A stretch of 30,497 bases of DNA from JAUVUV01 sp964548275 (GTDB lineage: Bacteria > Gemmatimonadota > Glassbacteria > GWA2-58-10): assembly GCA_964548275.1 (NCBI GenBank), contig CAZJQI010000052.1, positions 1 to 30,497 on the forward strand, in the 5' to 3' direction. Positions 1-8,765 of this stretch are shown here, one piece after another. The notes beneath the pieces are model-generated. The model had not been told where the DNA came from. It worked only from the letters and a program-made list of their open reading frames with translations, and searched no databases. A program made the translations under genes and the position numbers. How positions within the stretch are numbered: the first letter of the stretch is position 1; every line of letters begins with the position of its first letter.

Positions 1-2
1 AA

Positions 3-446
3 ATACCTTTTACTGTTCATGTCGGCATCGGAGCGGATATCCTCGATCAGCATTATAATTTTGACGGCGAGGCCAAAGGCGGCACCAGCGGCCGGGATTT
101 TCTGATCTTCACCGAGATGATAACAAAACTGACCGAAGGCGGGGTCATTCTGAATGTCGGAACCGCGGTCACGGGACCCGAGGTGTTGTTGAAAGCTGTG
201 TCCATGTCTGCAAATACCGGCAAGGCTCCGGACAAGATAACGGTTGCCGACTTCGACATTCGACCGTTTGTCTTTGACGATAATCTCCGCGACGAATCGA
301 AGTATTACTATTATCTTCGTGATCAGAAAAGCGTTGCAACGCGTATTCCCAAGGTTTTCGGAGGCAAGGGATACTATTTCGAAGGCGATCATGCAACCAC
401 ATTGACAACGGTCTACCAGTATTTCCGGAAGCACCTTGGTGAATAG
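3..446 (+). CDS. C-terminal part of an unrecognised conserved-looking protein (5' truncated)
   Basis: An open frame enters from the left edge and stops at TAG 444-446, giving the last 147 residues of a longer protein. It has no start inside the window that makes sense. The visible part is glycine-rich and soluble-looking, with the segments PFTVHVGIGADI, GGVILNVGTAVTGPEV and a tyrosine run YYYYLRD. It ends in a helix-like tail, TTVYQYFRKHLGE. There is no signal peptide or membrane segment in the visible part. I do not recognise the family with confidence. The alternating hydrophobic strands and glycine turns suggest an alpha/beta enzyme. The next gene starts 115 bases downstream behind its own ribosome binding site, so an operon is possible but not shown. 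Confidence 0.75.
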   Translation: MPFTVHVGIGADILDQHYNFDGEAKGGTSGRDFLIFTEMITKLTEGGVILNVGTAVTGPEVLLKAVSMSANTGKAPDKITVADFDIRPFVFDDNLRDESKYYYYLRDQKSVATRIPKVFGGKGYYFEGDHATTLTTVYQYFRKHLGE

Positions 447-561
447 CCACAAACATGGTGAATCGAGTTATTTTATATAATTTATTATCTTGACCAGTTA
501 AGCGTTTTTATCAATCGGATTTAATTATTACCTGGAAAACCCGCAGTTGGAGGAGTATTAA

Positions 562-2868
562 ATGCTCAAGGCAAGTTTCGGCTATTTTGACAAAAATGGC
601 ACGGAGTTCGTGGTCACAGATTACGAAACCCCTTTGCCGCTTGTAAATTATTACTGGAATGACCGTTTCATTTCCGGGGCAAGCCAGCACATGGCCGGTA
701 TCGGGTGTTTCACGGAAAGGCCGATTCAGTACATGGACCCTGATTGCCGCTGCCTGATCGTGCGCGATGAAAATCGGCATTTTTATCTCAGAGATGACGA
801 GAGTGGAGATTTCTGGAGCCCTGGATACTATCCGGTGCTGAAAAAGCCGGACAAGTTTCTCTGCCGGCACGGCCTGGGATACTCGGTGTTAGAGGCGGTG
901 ACTCTGGGAATCGAAACCGTGATGAGAGTTTTCGTGCCGGAGGACTACGAAACCGAAATCTGGACCGTGCGCCTGACCAACCGCTCCAACCGGGAGCGCG
1001 AAATCCGCTTTTACAGTTTTGTTGACCTGCTGCTTACCGGCTACGAGGAGTACTGCGACTATTACAGCTCCCTACTCGGCAAATACGATGACTCAGTCAA
1101 TGCGCTGAGCTGTTTCAACGGTGCACCCGAGCGGCCCCACGAACGTTTCGGCGCGTTCGTGGCCTCCGATCTTAAAACGAGCGGCTTTGATTCCAGCCGG
1201 AAAGCTTTCCTGGGGGTGGTAGGCAATGTGGCCGTCCCGCGGGCTGTGGTGGAGGGGAAAATGGGCAACAGTCTCGCCGTGTGCGAAAAACTGGTCGGGG
1301 CTATGGAGCATACATTCGAGCTTGAAAGCGGCGAGTCTATCGAGTTCAACGTGGCAATCGGCTCCACGGACACGCTGGAAACCACAAAAGAAATTTGCAA
1401 GGCGGTGTTCGCGCCGGGCGCCGTGGAACGTGAATTCGAAAAAATGCGCCGGAACCTGGAAGCTAAATTTTCCACTGTCTGGATAGAAACTCCGGAGGAG
1501 CGGCTCAACTATCTGTTCAACGGCTGGATCAAGCGCGCCATACAGCTTCATACCGAGGTCGGCACGGATACGGGCCGGGGTTTCCGGGACGTGATGCAGG
1601 CGGCCTGGGGTGTATCCTCCTATGACCCGGAAAACGCCAGGCAGAAAATAATCGACTCGCTCGCCCACCAGTACGCCGACGGCCATACCCTTCGCGGCTG
1701 GGACCCGGTGGACACCCACCACTACTCGGACGGACCGGTCTGGATCGCACCCGCTGTGGACAGCTATCTCAAGGAAACCGGCGACCGGGCCTTTCTCGAT
1801 GTCGAGGTGCCCTATTTCGACAGGGGCAAGGGCACGATCTGGGAGCATACCCTGACAGGGATAAGGCACGCCACCGACGACCTGGGCAGCCACGGCCTGG
1901 TGAGGATGCATTACGGCGACTGGAACGATTCGCTCAACATGATCGGCACAGGCGGTAAAGGAGAATCAGTTTTTACCAGCATCGGGATGATTTTCTCAAT
2001 TAACTGCGCTCTTGATATAGTATGCAATGTGCTGAAAGATAAAGCTCTCGAAAATGAATTGCGCCAGAGGGCGCAGCGCCTCGAAAAGGCAATCCAGGAG
2101 AAAGCCTGGGACGGCGAGTGGTACCTCGAGGCGTACAATGACGCCGGAGAGCCGGTGGGCAGCCACATTGAAAAAGAGGGCCGGATTTTTTCATCCCCGC
2201 AGGCATGGGCCATTCTTGCGGGAATCGCCAGGGGGGAACACCTGGATAAAATCCTCAAGGTGATTGACAATTACCTCGAATGCGACTACGGCTCGCTGGT
2301 GCTAACGCCCGCCTACCGCAAGCGCAACCCCGGAATCGGCAGGATTACCTGGTTCGTGCCCGGCACATGGGAAAACGCCTCCCCCTACTGCCACGGCACA
2401 TCTTTCAAGATCATGGCGGACACCTATATCGGCCGGGGGGACAAGGCTTACGAATCGATGATGAAAGTCCTGCCGGATAACCCGAAAAATCCCTGTACCC
2501 ACTCGGGCTGCCCGCCCTACCAGGTGACCAACATGTACTACGGCCCTGAGCACCCTCGCGCCGGACAGATACTCTATTCATGGATCACCGGAACTGCCGC
2601 ATGGCTGTTTAAGACTCTCACCTCGCACATGCTTGGCGTGCGGGCAGATTATAAAGGCCTGCTGATCGATCCCTGCCTGCCCTCCCTTTGGAAAACCGCC
2701 TCGATCACAAGAACTTTCCGGGGCGCGCGATACCATGTTACAATCGAAAACCCGGACGGCAAACAGACCGGGATCAGGTCGATCACACTCGATGGTAATC
2801 CAGTGGAGGGCAACATTCTGCCAATTCTCGATGACGGCGAATTACACGAGGTAAAAGTTCGCATGTAG
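562..2868 (+). CDS. GH94-like disaccharide phosphorylase (cellobiose/chitobiose phosphorylase family)
   Basis: Predicted to split a beta-linked disaccharide or short glucan with phosphate, giving a sugar 1-phosphate in the cytoplasm. The 768-residue length suits the family (roughly 750-820). Residues about 1-300 look like the N-terminal beta-sandwich, starting with the typical FGYFD..G.EFVVTDY pattern. Residues about 310-700 look like the alpha/alpha barrel, and the rest like the C-terminal beta domain. The motif DWND at residues 453-456 matches the family's general-acid aspartate region, and HHYSDGPVWIAPAV lies in the expected barrel helix. No signal peptide is seen. The start is set by GGAGGAG at 549-555, six bases before ATG. 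The substrate cannot be read from the sequence: cellobiose, chitobiose and related sugars are all possible. The downstream oxidoreductase may be co-transcribed. Confidence 0.85.
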   Translation: MLKASFGYFDKNGTEFVVTDYETPLPLVNYYWNDRFISGASQHMAGIGCFTERPIQYMDPDCRCLIVRDENRHFYLRDDESGDFWSPGYYPVLKKPDKFLCRHGLGYSVLEAVTLGIETVMRVFVPEDYETEIWTVRLTNRSNREREIRFYSFVDLLLTGYEEYCDYYSSLLGKYDDSVNALSCFNGAPERPHERFGAFVASDLKTSGFDSSRKAFLGVVGNVAVPRAVVEGKMGNSLAVCEKLVGAMEHTFELESGESIEFNVAIGSTDTLETTKEICKAVFAPGAVEREFEKMRRNLEAKFSTVWIETPEERLNYLFNGWIKRAIQLHTEVGTDTGRGFRDVMQAAWGVSSYDPENARQKIIDSLAHQYADGHTLRGWDPVDTHHYSDGPVWIAPAVDSYLKETGDRAFLDVEVPYFDRGKGTIWEHTLTGIRHATDDLGSHGLVRMHYGDWNDSLNMIGTGGKGESVFTSIGMIFSINCALDIVCNVLKDKALENELRQRAQRLEKAIQEKAWDGEWYLEAYNDAGEPVGSHIEKEGRIFSSPQAWAILAGIARGEHLDKILKVIDNYLECDYGSLVLTPAYRKRNPGIGRITWFVPGTWENASPYCHGTSFKIMADTYIGRGDKAYESMMKVLPDNPKNPCTHSGCPPYQVTNMYYGPEHPRAGQILYSWITGTAAWLFKTLTSHMLGVRADYKGLLIDPCLPSLWKTASITRTFRGARYHVTIENPDGKQTGIRSITLDGNPVEGNILPILDDGELHEVKVRM

Positions 2869-2974
2869 GAACCGTGATTCTCATATCAGGTTTTGGTTGC
2901 ATCTGGAAGAAGATCGCTCTAATTTATTTAAAGTATCCAGATTACCGCCGATGTCCTTCAACGAGGAGTTTGTC

Positions 2975-4339
2975 ATGAAAAAGGAAGAGTCACTCAATCG
3001 CAGAGAGTTCCTCGGTAAAACCACCCTTCTTGCCTCTGTGGCCGGGGTAGCGGCCGGAGCGAAAAAGACGCGCGCCCAGCTTAATAACGGAGTCGTACCG
3101 CCGCCCGCAAGGGTTGGAGTCGGTTTTATCGGCGTGGGCATTCGCGGCACCCAGCACTTGGAGGCAAGCCTTCAGGTTTACGGCGTTGAACCGGTTGCTG
3201 TCTGCGATCTCTACACCGGCCACCTGAAACGCACCAAGGATTTCGCCGGAAGCAGCGTGATCACAACCGGCGATTATCAGGAGGTGCTTGCCCGCAGCGA
3301 CATCGACGCGGTTGTAATCGCAGCCCCGGACCACTGGCACAAGAGGATGGTGCTGGATGCTTTCCAGGCCGGCAAGCATGTCTATATCGAGAAGCCGCTG
3401 ACCCATAAGTGGGAAGACGGCGAGGAGCTGATCAAAGCGGCCAAAAAAAGCAAGAAGGTGGTGCAGGTGGGCAGCCAGTACCTTAGCATGGCCTGCGCGG
3501 CTAAAGCGACCGAGATGATCCGCTCCGGCCGCCTGGGCCAGATCACCATGGTCGAGGGTAAAACTCACCGTAACAGCTCCACCGGCGCCTGGTATTACCC
3601 GATCCCGCCGGATGCCTCGCCGGAGACTATCGACTGGAAACGCTTTATCGGCGACAGCAAGTGGTACGATTTCGATCCCAAGCGTTTCTTCCAGTGGCGC
3701 CTTTTCTGGGATTACTCAGGCGGCCTGCCAACCGACCTGTTTGTCCACCTGGTATCCTCCACACACCAGTTGATGGGTGTCAACGAGCCGCCTGAGTCCG
3801 TGGTGGCTTTCGGCGACATTTTCCGCTGGAAGAACTACCGCGATGTGCCTGACCAGATGTGCGCTCTGGCAGCTTACCCGGAGGGTTTCACGCTCAAGCT
3901 CACTGCCACGGCCAACAACAGCCACTCCCACCCCTCACTCGTCTTTTACGGCACCGAGGGCACTCTCGAGTATAGCGGCGGCTCGATGAAATATTTCTAC
4001 GAACCGCGGCGTGAAAATTACAGGTACCCGACTTATAGCTGGGAACGCGAAACGGTGGAGCAGTTCAAGGATATCATGAACCTGGATGATGACCAGAACC
4101 CGGTCAAGAATCCCCCTCCGCGCGCTGCCGAACCATTGGAGTTCGGCCCGGGAGACGCTGAGGGCTCCACAACCGTCCACCTGCGAAACTTCTACGACGC
4201 CATCCGCACGGACTCTGCGGCTAAAGAACCCATGGAATTCGGAGTTAACGCAGTAAACGTGGGACACATGACAAATATTTCTTACAAGACAGGCAAAATC
4301 GTGCGCTGGAACCGGAAAGCGCGCAAAGTGGAGGTCTAG
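2975..4339 (+). CDS. Tat-exported Gfo/Idh/MocA-family oxidoreductase
   Basis: NAD(P)-dependent sugar or inositol dehydrogenase-type protein of 454 residues, predicted to be exported folded by the twin-arginine pathway. The signal is NRREFLG at residues 8-14 followed by an alanine/glycine-rich segment ending near AQ35. The Rossmann glycines are G53, G55 and G58, and the family's EKP motif is at 139-141. A DHWH motif (119-122) and a long C-terminal domain match the exported glycoside-type subgroup. I chose ATG 2975 over the in-frame ATG 2897 because GAGGAG sits six bases upstream and the Tat motif then lies at the extreme N-terminus. The substrate is unknown. It follows the phosphorylase after about 106 bases, so shared expression is plausible. 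A strong terminator follows. Confidence 0.88.
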   Translation: MKKEESLNRREFLGKTTLLASVAGVAAGAKKTRAQLNNGVVPPPARVGVGFIGVGIRGTQHLEASLQVYGVEPVAVCDLYTGHLKRTKDFAGSSVITTGDYQEVLARSDIDAVVIAAPDHWHKRMVLDAFQAGKHVYIEKPLTHKWEDGEELIKAAKKSKKVVQVGSQYLSMACAAKATEMIRSGRLGQITMVEGKTHRNSSTGAWYYPIPPDASPETIDWKRFIGDSKWYDFDPKRFFQWRLFWDYSGGLPTDLFVHLVSSTHQLMGVNEPPESVVAFGDIFRWKNYRDVPDQMCALAAYPEGFTLKLTATANNSHSHPSLVFYGTEGTLEYSGGSMKYFYEPRRENYRYPTYSWERETVEQFKDIMNLDDDQNPVKNPPPRAAEPLEFGPGDAEGSTTVHLRNFYDAIRTDSAAKEPMEFGVNAVNVGHMTNISYKTGKIVRWNRKARKVEV

Positions 4340-4375
4340 TTCGCAGGAAGATGACCGCAGTTTGAAGGGAATCCA

Positions 4376-4406
4376 AAAAGAGCGGGTCAGTACGGCCCGC
4401 TCTTTT
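4376..4406. terminator. Bidirectional intrinsic terminator between convergent genes
   Basis: An 11-bp perfect stem, AAAAGAGCGGG at 4376-4386 pairing with CCCGCTCTTTT at 4396-4406, with a 9-base loop. T-rich sequence follows on the plus strand, and the A run at 4375-4379 gives a T run on the minus strand. It lies between the oxidoreductase (ends 4339) and the convergent lyase gene (ends 4456), so it can serve both. Confidence 0.85.
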
Positions 4407-4455
4407 ATATTTATGCCTTATTAAATGTTGACTAGTCCCCTACAAATTATTTCCG

Positions 4456-6390
4456 CTATTTCAGCACCGCGCCTGCTTCCTTGAGCAGCAAAGTGCGGTC
4501 TCCGGGCAGCCTGATCATGGTGCCCTCGCTGGTACCAACCGTGCTGAAAAGGCCTTTTGATGAAGTCTCGGGAGCAATGTCGAGCACCTGGAGGAATGTC
4601 TGTTCGGCCTGGCCGGTCTTTCCCACGATCTCAACCCGGCCCACGCCCGGGTCATTGTAGGTCGTGTCGATCTCAACTTCGAAAGCGCGCGTGCCGACCC
4701 TGAACCCCCGCACCCATTCGATTGACGCATCCTGGGGGGAGAGAACCTGAAGCGAGGCCTTTCCCCCGTTGCGCCTGAGGGTGAATCCCTTCTCCTCAAG
4801 CACCGGTTCTACCATGCAATGCCAGAGTACTTTCGGCAGGTAGCGGCTATTGGTCAGGATTACCCTGTCCCTGACAACCAGGTACCGGTCGTCCACCAGG
4901 GCGAGTTCACGGGTCAGGCGTTCCACTCTGGTGCCGGGATAAGCGCCGGTCAGGTCGGCCAGCAGGTAGTTCACCCTTTCTCCAGGCTCGTGGATCAGGA
5001 TATTGCCGCATTCTGCATCCTTGTCCGCCAGATAACTTTCCATCCTTTTGTGTGTCTGGTTTTCGTACACCCGCTGGCCTCCCTCATCGTCCGGGTTCTC
5101 CGGATCGAGGACCAGCAGGGTATTGTGCGAGTAGGAGGTGCGGTAGAATTTCAATCGAAAGTCGCTGTTGTACCCGCCTGCATAGGCCCCTGCCTCGGCA
5201 AGCAGGGGGGCACCGAGGAATATATCCAAATGACCCTGGTCGTAGTGGCCGTGGTTGCCGAAATAATCGCCGCACTTGAAGAGTATCCACAGGTCTCCCG
5301 GGTCCCAGCCCGAACGCCAGATAACCATCCCCGTGCCGTGAGGGCCGAACAGGGTTTTCGGAGGCAGGACATTTACCGATGCACCTGGCCGGTCAGGCTC
5401 GTAATACAGGTAGGCTATATAGTCATTGCCGATTTCGAAAACGCTGACCGGCTGTTCCTCCAGCAGCAGTTTCAGGTAGCCCTGGAACACTGGCTCGTGG
5501 TAAAACCAGTTGCGTTCAGAGATCACCCGGAATGAGAACCGCTCCGAGGTGCGCCGATAGCAGTCACCGAACTTGGCCATCAGGCCGTCCGGCTGGCGGC
5601 CGTAGATGATAAACTGCGCCTCGCGGGCGGTCCAGTCACCCTGGTTGCGGCGGATTTCGCTCCAGAGGTCCTCTCCGGTGGCGGTGTACACAATGGAAAG
5701 GTAATGGCCGACCAGCCACATAATATAGTGCCGGCCATAGCCGAAACCGTTGTGCACCGATCCCCCCAGAAGTCTGCGGGCCGGAAGAAGGTCATTTTTG
5801 TAATAATCATTGGCCCAGGTTATGAACTTGCCTGCATCTTCATAGTGCCCCTCAAGCGCATAACCAGCCGCAGCAAGTCCAGTGGTCCAGGCGTACATCC
5901 TGGTGTGGAAGAGGTGGATTCCGTCCTGCAGGGTGTCGTAGAGCCTTTCTCCATCTGCAACAAGCTGCTCGACAGCCATCGCCTTTTCCCATTCGTCGAA
6001 ATTCGGGTGATTGTAGAGCCAGTCGAAAACAAAAGCTTTCCACATCACTCTGATCCCGTCCCAGGTGGTGCCGCTCCACATGTTCGGCGTGATAAGCATT
6101 GCAATCGCCGTATCCGCCGCCGCTGTGTCATCGTAAACAACGGCGCGCATGGCGTAGTTGACTTTGGAGCGGCGAAGGCGTTTGCGGAACTGCTCGAAAC
6201 GTGGATCGTCCGCCTTTCTCTTGAGCATCCCGATAGTCACGGTATGCGGATCTCCCCCGCCTTCTGCACGTATCAGCAGCCGCGGATGATCGGGCCGGAC
6301 ATCTGCGGAAAATGCAATCCAGGGCCAGATCATGGCAAGAAAAAGCGCAATGGCGAGGCTGAAAACGGGTGACCGGTAAGATAAAGTCAT
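4456..6390 (-). CDS. Secreted heparinase II/III-like polysaccharide lyase-family protein
   Basis: A 644-residue exported protein with the architecture of uronate-polysaccharide lyases: an all-alpha toroid from about 40 to 340, then a heparinase II/III-type beta-sandwich from about 350. Residues 5-28 form a hydrophobic signal peptide (SLAIALFLAMIWPWIAFSA core). The signature NHGHYDQ at 379-385, followed by GHLDIFLG and an alanine/glycine-rich strand, is the conserved block of heparinase II/III domains. The start is ATG 6390, because GGGAGGAT lies just upstream; the ATG at 6417 would put extra residues before the signal peptide. Its role is probably cleavage of uronic-acid-containing glycans outside the cytoplasm, but the substrate is not readable. 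It runs divergent to the URO-D-like gene across a region with a palindrome at 6447-6467. Confidence 0.83.
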   Translation of the reverse strand: MTLSYRSPVFSLAIALFLAMIWPWIAFSADVRPDHPRLLIRAEGGGDPHTVTIGMLKRKADDPRFEQFRKRLRRSKVNYAMRAVVYDDTAAADTAIAMLITPNMWSGTTWDGIRVMWKAFVFDWLYNHPNFDEWEKAMAVEQLVADGERLYDTLQDGIHLFHTRMYAWTTGLAAAGYALEGHYEDAGKFITWANDYYKNDLLPARRLLGGSVHNGFGYGRHYIMWLVGHYLSIVYTATGEDLWSEIRRNQGDWTAREAQFIIYGRQPDGLMAKFGDCYRRTSERFSFRVISERNWFYHEPVFQGYLKLLLEEQPVSVFEIGNDYIAYLYYEPDRPGASVNVLPPKTLFGPHGTGMVIWRSGWDPGDLWILFKCGDYFGNHGHYDQGHLDIFLGAPLLAEAGAYAGGYNSDFRLKFYRTSYSHNTLLVLDPENPDDEGGQRVYENQTHKRMESYLADKDAECGNILIHEPGERVNYLLADLTGAYPGTRVERLTRELALVDDRYLVVRDRVILTNSRYLPKVLWHCMVEPVLEEKGFTLRRNGGKASLQVLSPQDASIEWVRGFRVGTRAFEVEIDTTYNDPGVGRVEIVGKTGQAEQTFLQVLDIAPETSSKGLFSTVGTSEGTMIRLPGDRTLLLKEAGAVLK

Positions 6391-6446
6391 CGATCCTCCC
6401 TTGTGAAAATTACACACTCAGAGCTTTCTTTGAGATATGCAAAAGG

Positions 6447-6467
6447 TGACAGACGTTCTGTCTGACA
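6447..6467. promoter_or_regulatory. Operator-like palindrome in a divergent intergenic region
   Basis: TGACAGAC, five bases, then GTCTGACA: 8-bp arms pair with a single mismatched position. It lies about 57 bp upstream of the lyase start on the minus strand and 210 bp upstream of the URO-D-like start on the plus strand. Size and spacing suit a dimeric repressor such as GntR or LacI/TetR types. No regulator gene lies nearby. No good promoter boxes were found next to it, so the role is inferred. Confidence 0.4.
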
Positions 6468-6676
6468 GGCCTGAAAGAAAATATTTATCCCTGTTACTAG
6501 CAATGTTATATAAATTAATCCCTTCAGAGAAAAAGGCAATCATTCAAATTTTTTCACTCAGAGTACACAGGAAGACGTTTTATTCTGCGATTGATATTTT
6601 CCTTTTTTTTATTAAGATTAAGATATATAGATATTTTATAGCTATTTTTCCGAGCCTTTCCAATGGAGCCTCAGGC

Positions 6677-7852
6677 ATGACCCACCGGGAACGGTTTTTC
6701 CGCCTTTTCGAAAACACAGCGGACAAATACGTACCTTTTTTCCCTGATATCACGGATTGGTACATGGGAACTCGAATCTCACCCGGTGAGCCCTATCCGT
6801 ACGAGCCCGGGCAGTTCATCCCGGCCAACTCTCCTTTTCACAAGAGGAAAAGCTCCATGCCTGCCGAGCTTGCCGGGCTGAACCTGCTGGAAATTTACCA
6901 GAAATACGACTGGGGATTCCCGGTCCATATTTACGACTGGTTCGAATTCAAATACAGCGCCCAGGTGAGCTACGAGGAAAAAATCCAGGGCAATATCAAG
7001 CTCAGGCGGTTCTGCACTCCTCAGGGCGATCTTGAGCGGATCGACCAGCTCTCCGAGGACGGCTCCTGGGCGCCGCGTGAGTATTATATCAAGCAGCTTT
7101 CCGACCTGGATACCATGCGGTTGGTTATCGAGCACACCGTATATGTGCCGCGTTTCGAGCAGACCCGGGCAGTGCTGGAGGAACTTGGAGGCCAGGGGGT
7201 GGGAGACCTGCCCGTGATGCGCTCGCCGTTCGGAAAGCTGGTGCACGAGTACATGGGTTTCGATCAGGTGGTCTACGCCCTTTATGACCATCCGGACGAG
7301 GTTCTGGCTTTTCTCGCTTTCCAGGAGCAGAAAGACCTGGAGCAGGTACGGCTGGTCGCCCAATGTCCTGGGCGCATAGTGATAATCAGCGACCATGCTG
7401 ATGAAAACCTGATTGCGCCGCCATACTATAGAGACTACTGCATACCCTTTTATCAGAAAGCCTGCGGGATTCTTCACTCTGCCGGCAAGCTGGTCAGCAC
7501 GCACTGGGACGGCAACCACAAGGCGCTGTTTCCCATGATCGGCGAAACCGGTTTCGACCTTCTGGACGGCTGCACGCCCGCGCCGATGAACAACTACGAG
7601 GTTGAGGAGCTGGCCGAGGCCCTGCCCCGTGGCATGGTGACGTATTTAGGGGTGCCCTCGAGCCTGTTCTGCCAGGGGTTGCCCACTGAGGAAATCCTCG
7701 CTTTCGGCGAGCGGATTTACAACGCCCTGGCCGGCCGGGTGATAATCAACGTGGGCGATATTCTGCCGCCCAACGGAGATATCGAGCAGGTGATCGCCCT
7801 GGGGGAGCATGTGAGAAAATTGAACGGAGGGAGAAATAGAAAAAATAATTGA
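6677..7852 (+). CDS. URO-D superfamily protein, MtaA-like corrinoid methyltransferase type
   Basis: A 391-residue TIM-barrel protein of the uroporphyrinogen decarboxylase superfamily. In this context it is more likely a methyltransferase acting with a corrinoid protein than a heme enzyme. It opens with MTHRERFFRLFE, the usual start of the methyltransferase-like branch. The late segment has HWDGNHKALFP, FDLLDGCTP and a final GDILPPNGDIEQV, which resemble the conserved C-terminal barrel strands. I chose ATG 6677, with GGAG eight bases before it. The frame stays open upstream to 6437 but that extension is A/T-rich and looks non-coding. An MttB-like and a MetH-activation-like protein lie 18 kb away. 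The gene ends where the A/T-rich island begins. Confidence 0.75.
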   Translation: MTHRERFFRLFENTADKYVPFFPDITDWYMGTRISPGEPYPYEPGQFIPANSPFHKRKSSMPAELAGLNLLEIYQKYDWGFPVHIYDWFEFKYSAQVSYEEKIQGNIKLRRFCTPQGDLERIDQLSEDGSWAPREYYIKQLSDLDTMRLVIEHTVYVPRFEQTRAVLEELGGQGVGDLPVMRSPFGKLVHEYMGFDQVVYALYDHPDEVLAFLAFQEQKDLEQVRLVAQCPGRIVIISDHADENLIAPPYYRDYCIPFYQKACGILHSAGKLVSTHWDGNHKALFPMIGETGFDLLDGCTPAPMNNYEVEELAEALPRGMVTYLGVPSSLFCQGLPTEEILAFGERIYNALAGRVIINVGDILPPNGDIEQVIALGEHVRKLNGGRNRKNN

Positions 7853-7922
7853 AATATTAAACAATAAGTATTATTTATCCAAAGGATGGAGAAAAATAAA
7901 ATTGAGTTAAAGGAGCAAATCT

Positions 7923-8750
7923 ATGGATGTCTCAATTAAAAAAGATAAGAAATTGAAAGAAGAATTATATCGAGCAAATACTTTGGATGGCAAAACATGG
8001 ATACGTTATTCAATATCAATATGGAGTGATATAAAAAAAACAAAAGAAGAAATATTATTAAAGCATCCAGCTTTATTCCCTGTTGAACTAACAAAAAAAC
8101 TTATAGAAATATTTTCAAAGAAAGGGCAACTTGTTTTAGACCCTTTTGCTGGAACAGGAAGCACAATTAAAGGCGCAATTGAACTAGGGAGAAACGCTAT
8201 AGGTATAGAATTAGAAAAATATTTTGTAATAAAAGGATTAGAAAGACTAAACCAAATTAACCTTTTTGAAAAAGAATTTGGAAATTATAAATTTTTTGAT
8301 GCAGATGCAAACGATTTATTAAAATATGTTGAAAAGAACTCTGTTGATCTTGTAATAACTTCACCGCCTTACTGGGACATTCTCTTAGAAAAAAGAACTG
8401 CTGATTACAAACAACAACGAGATTATGGCGAAGATAAAGCGGATTTAGGAAAAATAAGAAATTATAAAGAATTTTTAAAAGCTTTAAAAAAAATATTTGA
8501 CGATGTTTACAAAGTTATGCGTGAAGGGACATATTGCTGTATAATTGTAATGGATATAAGAAAGAAAGATAAATTTTATCCTTATCACAGTGATTTAGCT
8601 AACCTTATGCAAGAAATAGACTTTATTTATGATGATTTAATTATTTGGGACAGACGTAAAGAATATAACAACTTAAGAGCCTTAGGCTATCCAAATGTCT
8701 TCAGAGTGAATAAAGTCCATGAATATATATTAATATTTAAAAAGCCATAA
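7923..8750 (+). CDS. Small DNA methyltransferase, N4-cytosine/N6-adenine amino type
   Basis: Transfers a methyl group from S-adenosylmethionine to an exocyclic amino group in DNA. Motifs in order: a motif-X-like HPALFPVEL at 48-56, the AdoMet loop DPFAGTGS at 73-80, an acidic end of the second strand (GIE, 94-96), and the catalytic SPPYW at 147-151. The end carries a motif-VIII-like HEYILIF. SPPY with serine is more usual for N4-cytosine enzymes, but adenine enzymes also use it. At 275 residues there is little room for a separate target-recognition domain. The start is ATG with AAAGGAG seven bases upstream. It is the first gene of the A/T-rich island and shares its composition, so it was probably acquired with the two genes that follow. 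Confidence 0.9.
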   Translation: MDVSIKKDKKLKEELYRANTLDGKTWIRYSISIWSDIKKTKEEILLKHPALFPVELTKKLIEIFSKKGQLVLDPFAGTGSTIKGAIELGRNAIGIELEKYFVIKGLERLNQINLFEKEFGNYKFFDADANDLLKYVEKNSVDLVITSPPYWDILLEKRTADYKQQRDYGEDKADLGKIRNYKEFLKALKKIFDDVYKVMREGTYCCIIVMDIRKKDKFYPYHSDLANLMQEIDFIYDDLIIWDRRKEYNNLRALGYPNVFRVNKVHEYILIFKKP

Positions 8751-8765
8751 TATAGGAGAAAAAAA

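Noticed and set aside
1093..1911. A 272-codon antisense frame inside the GH94-like gene
   Set aside because: Fully inside a well-supported gene with the expected protein motifs; the antisense product is low in natural sequence features.
5704..6372. A 222-codon plus-strand frame opposite the lyase gene
   Set aside because: Lies wholly within the lyase coding region, whose signal peptide and domain motifs are clear.
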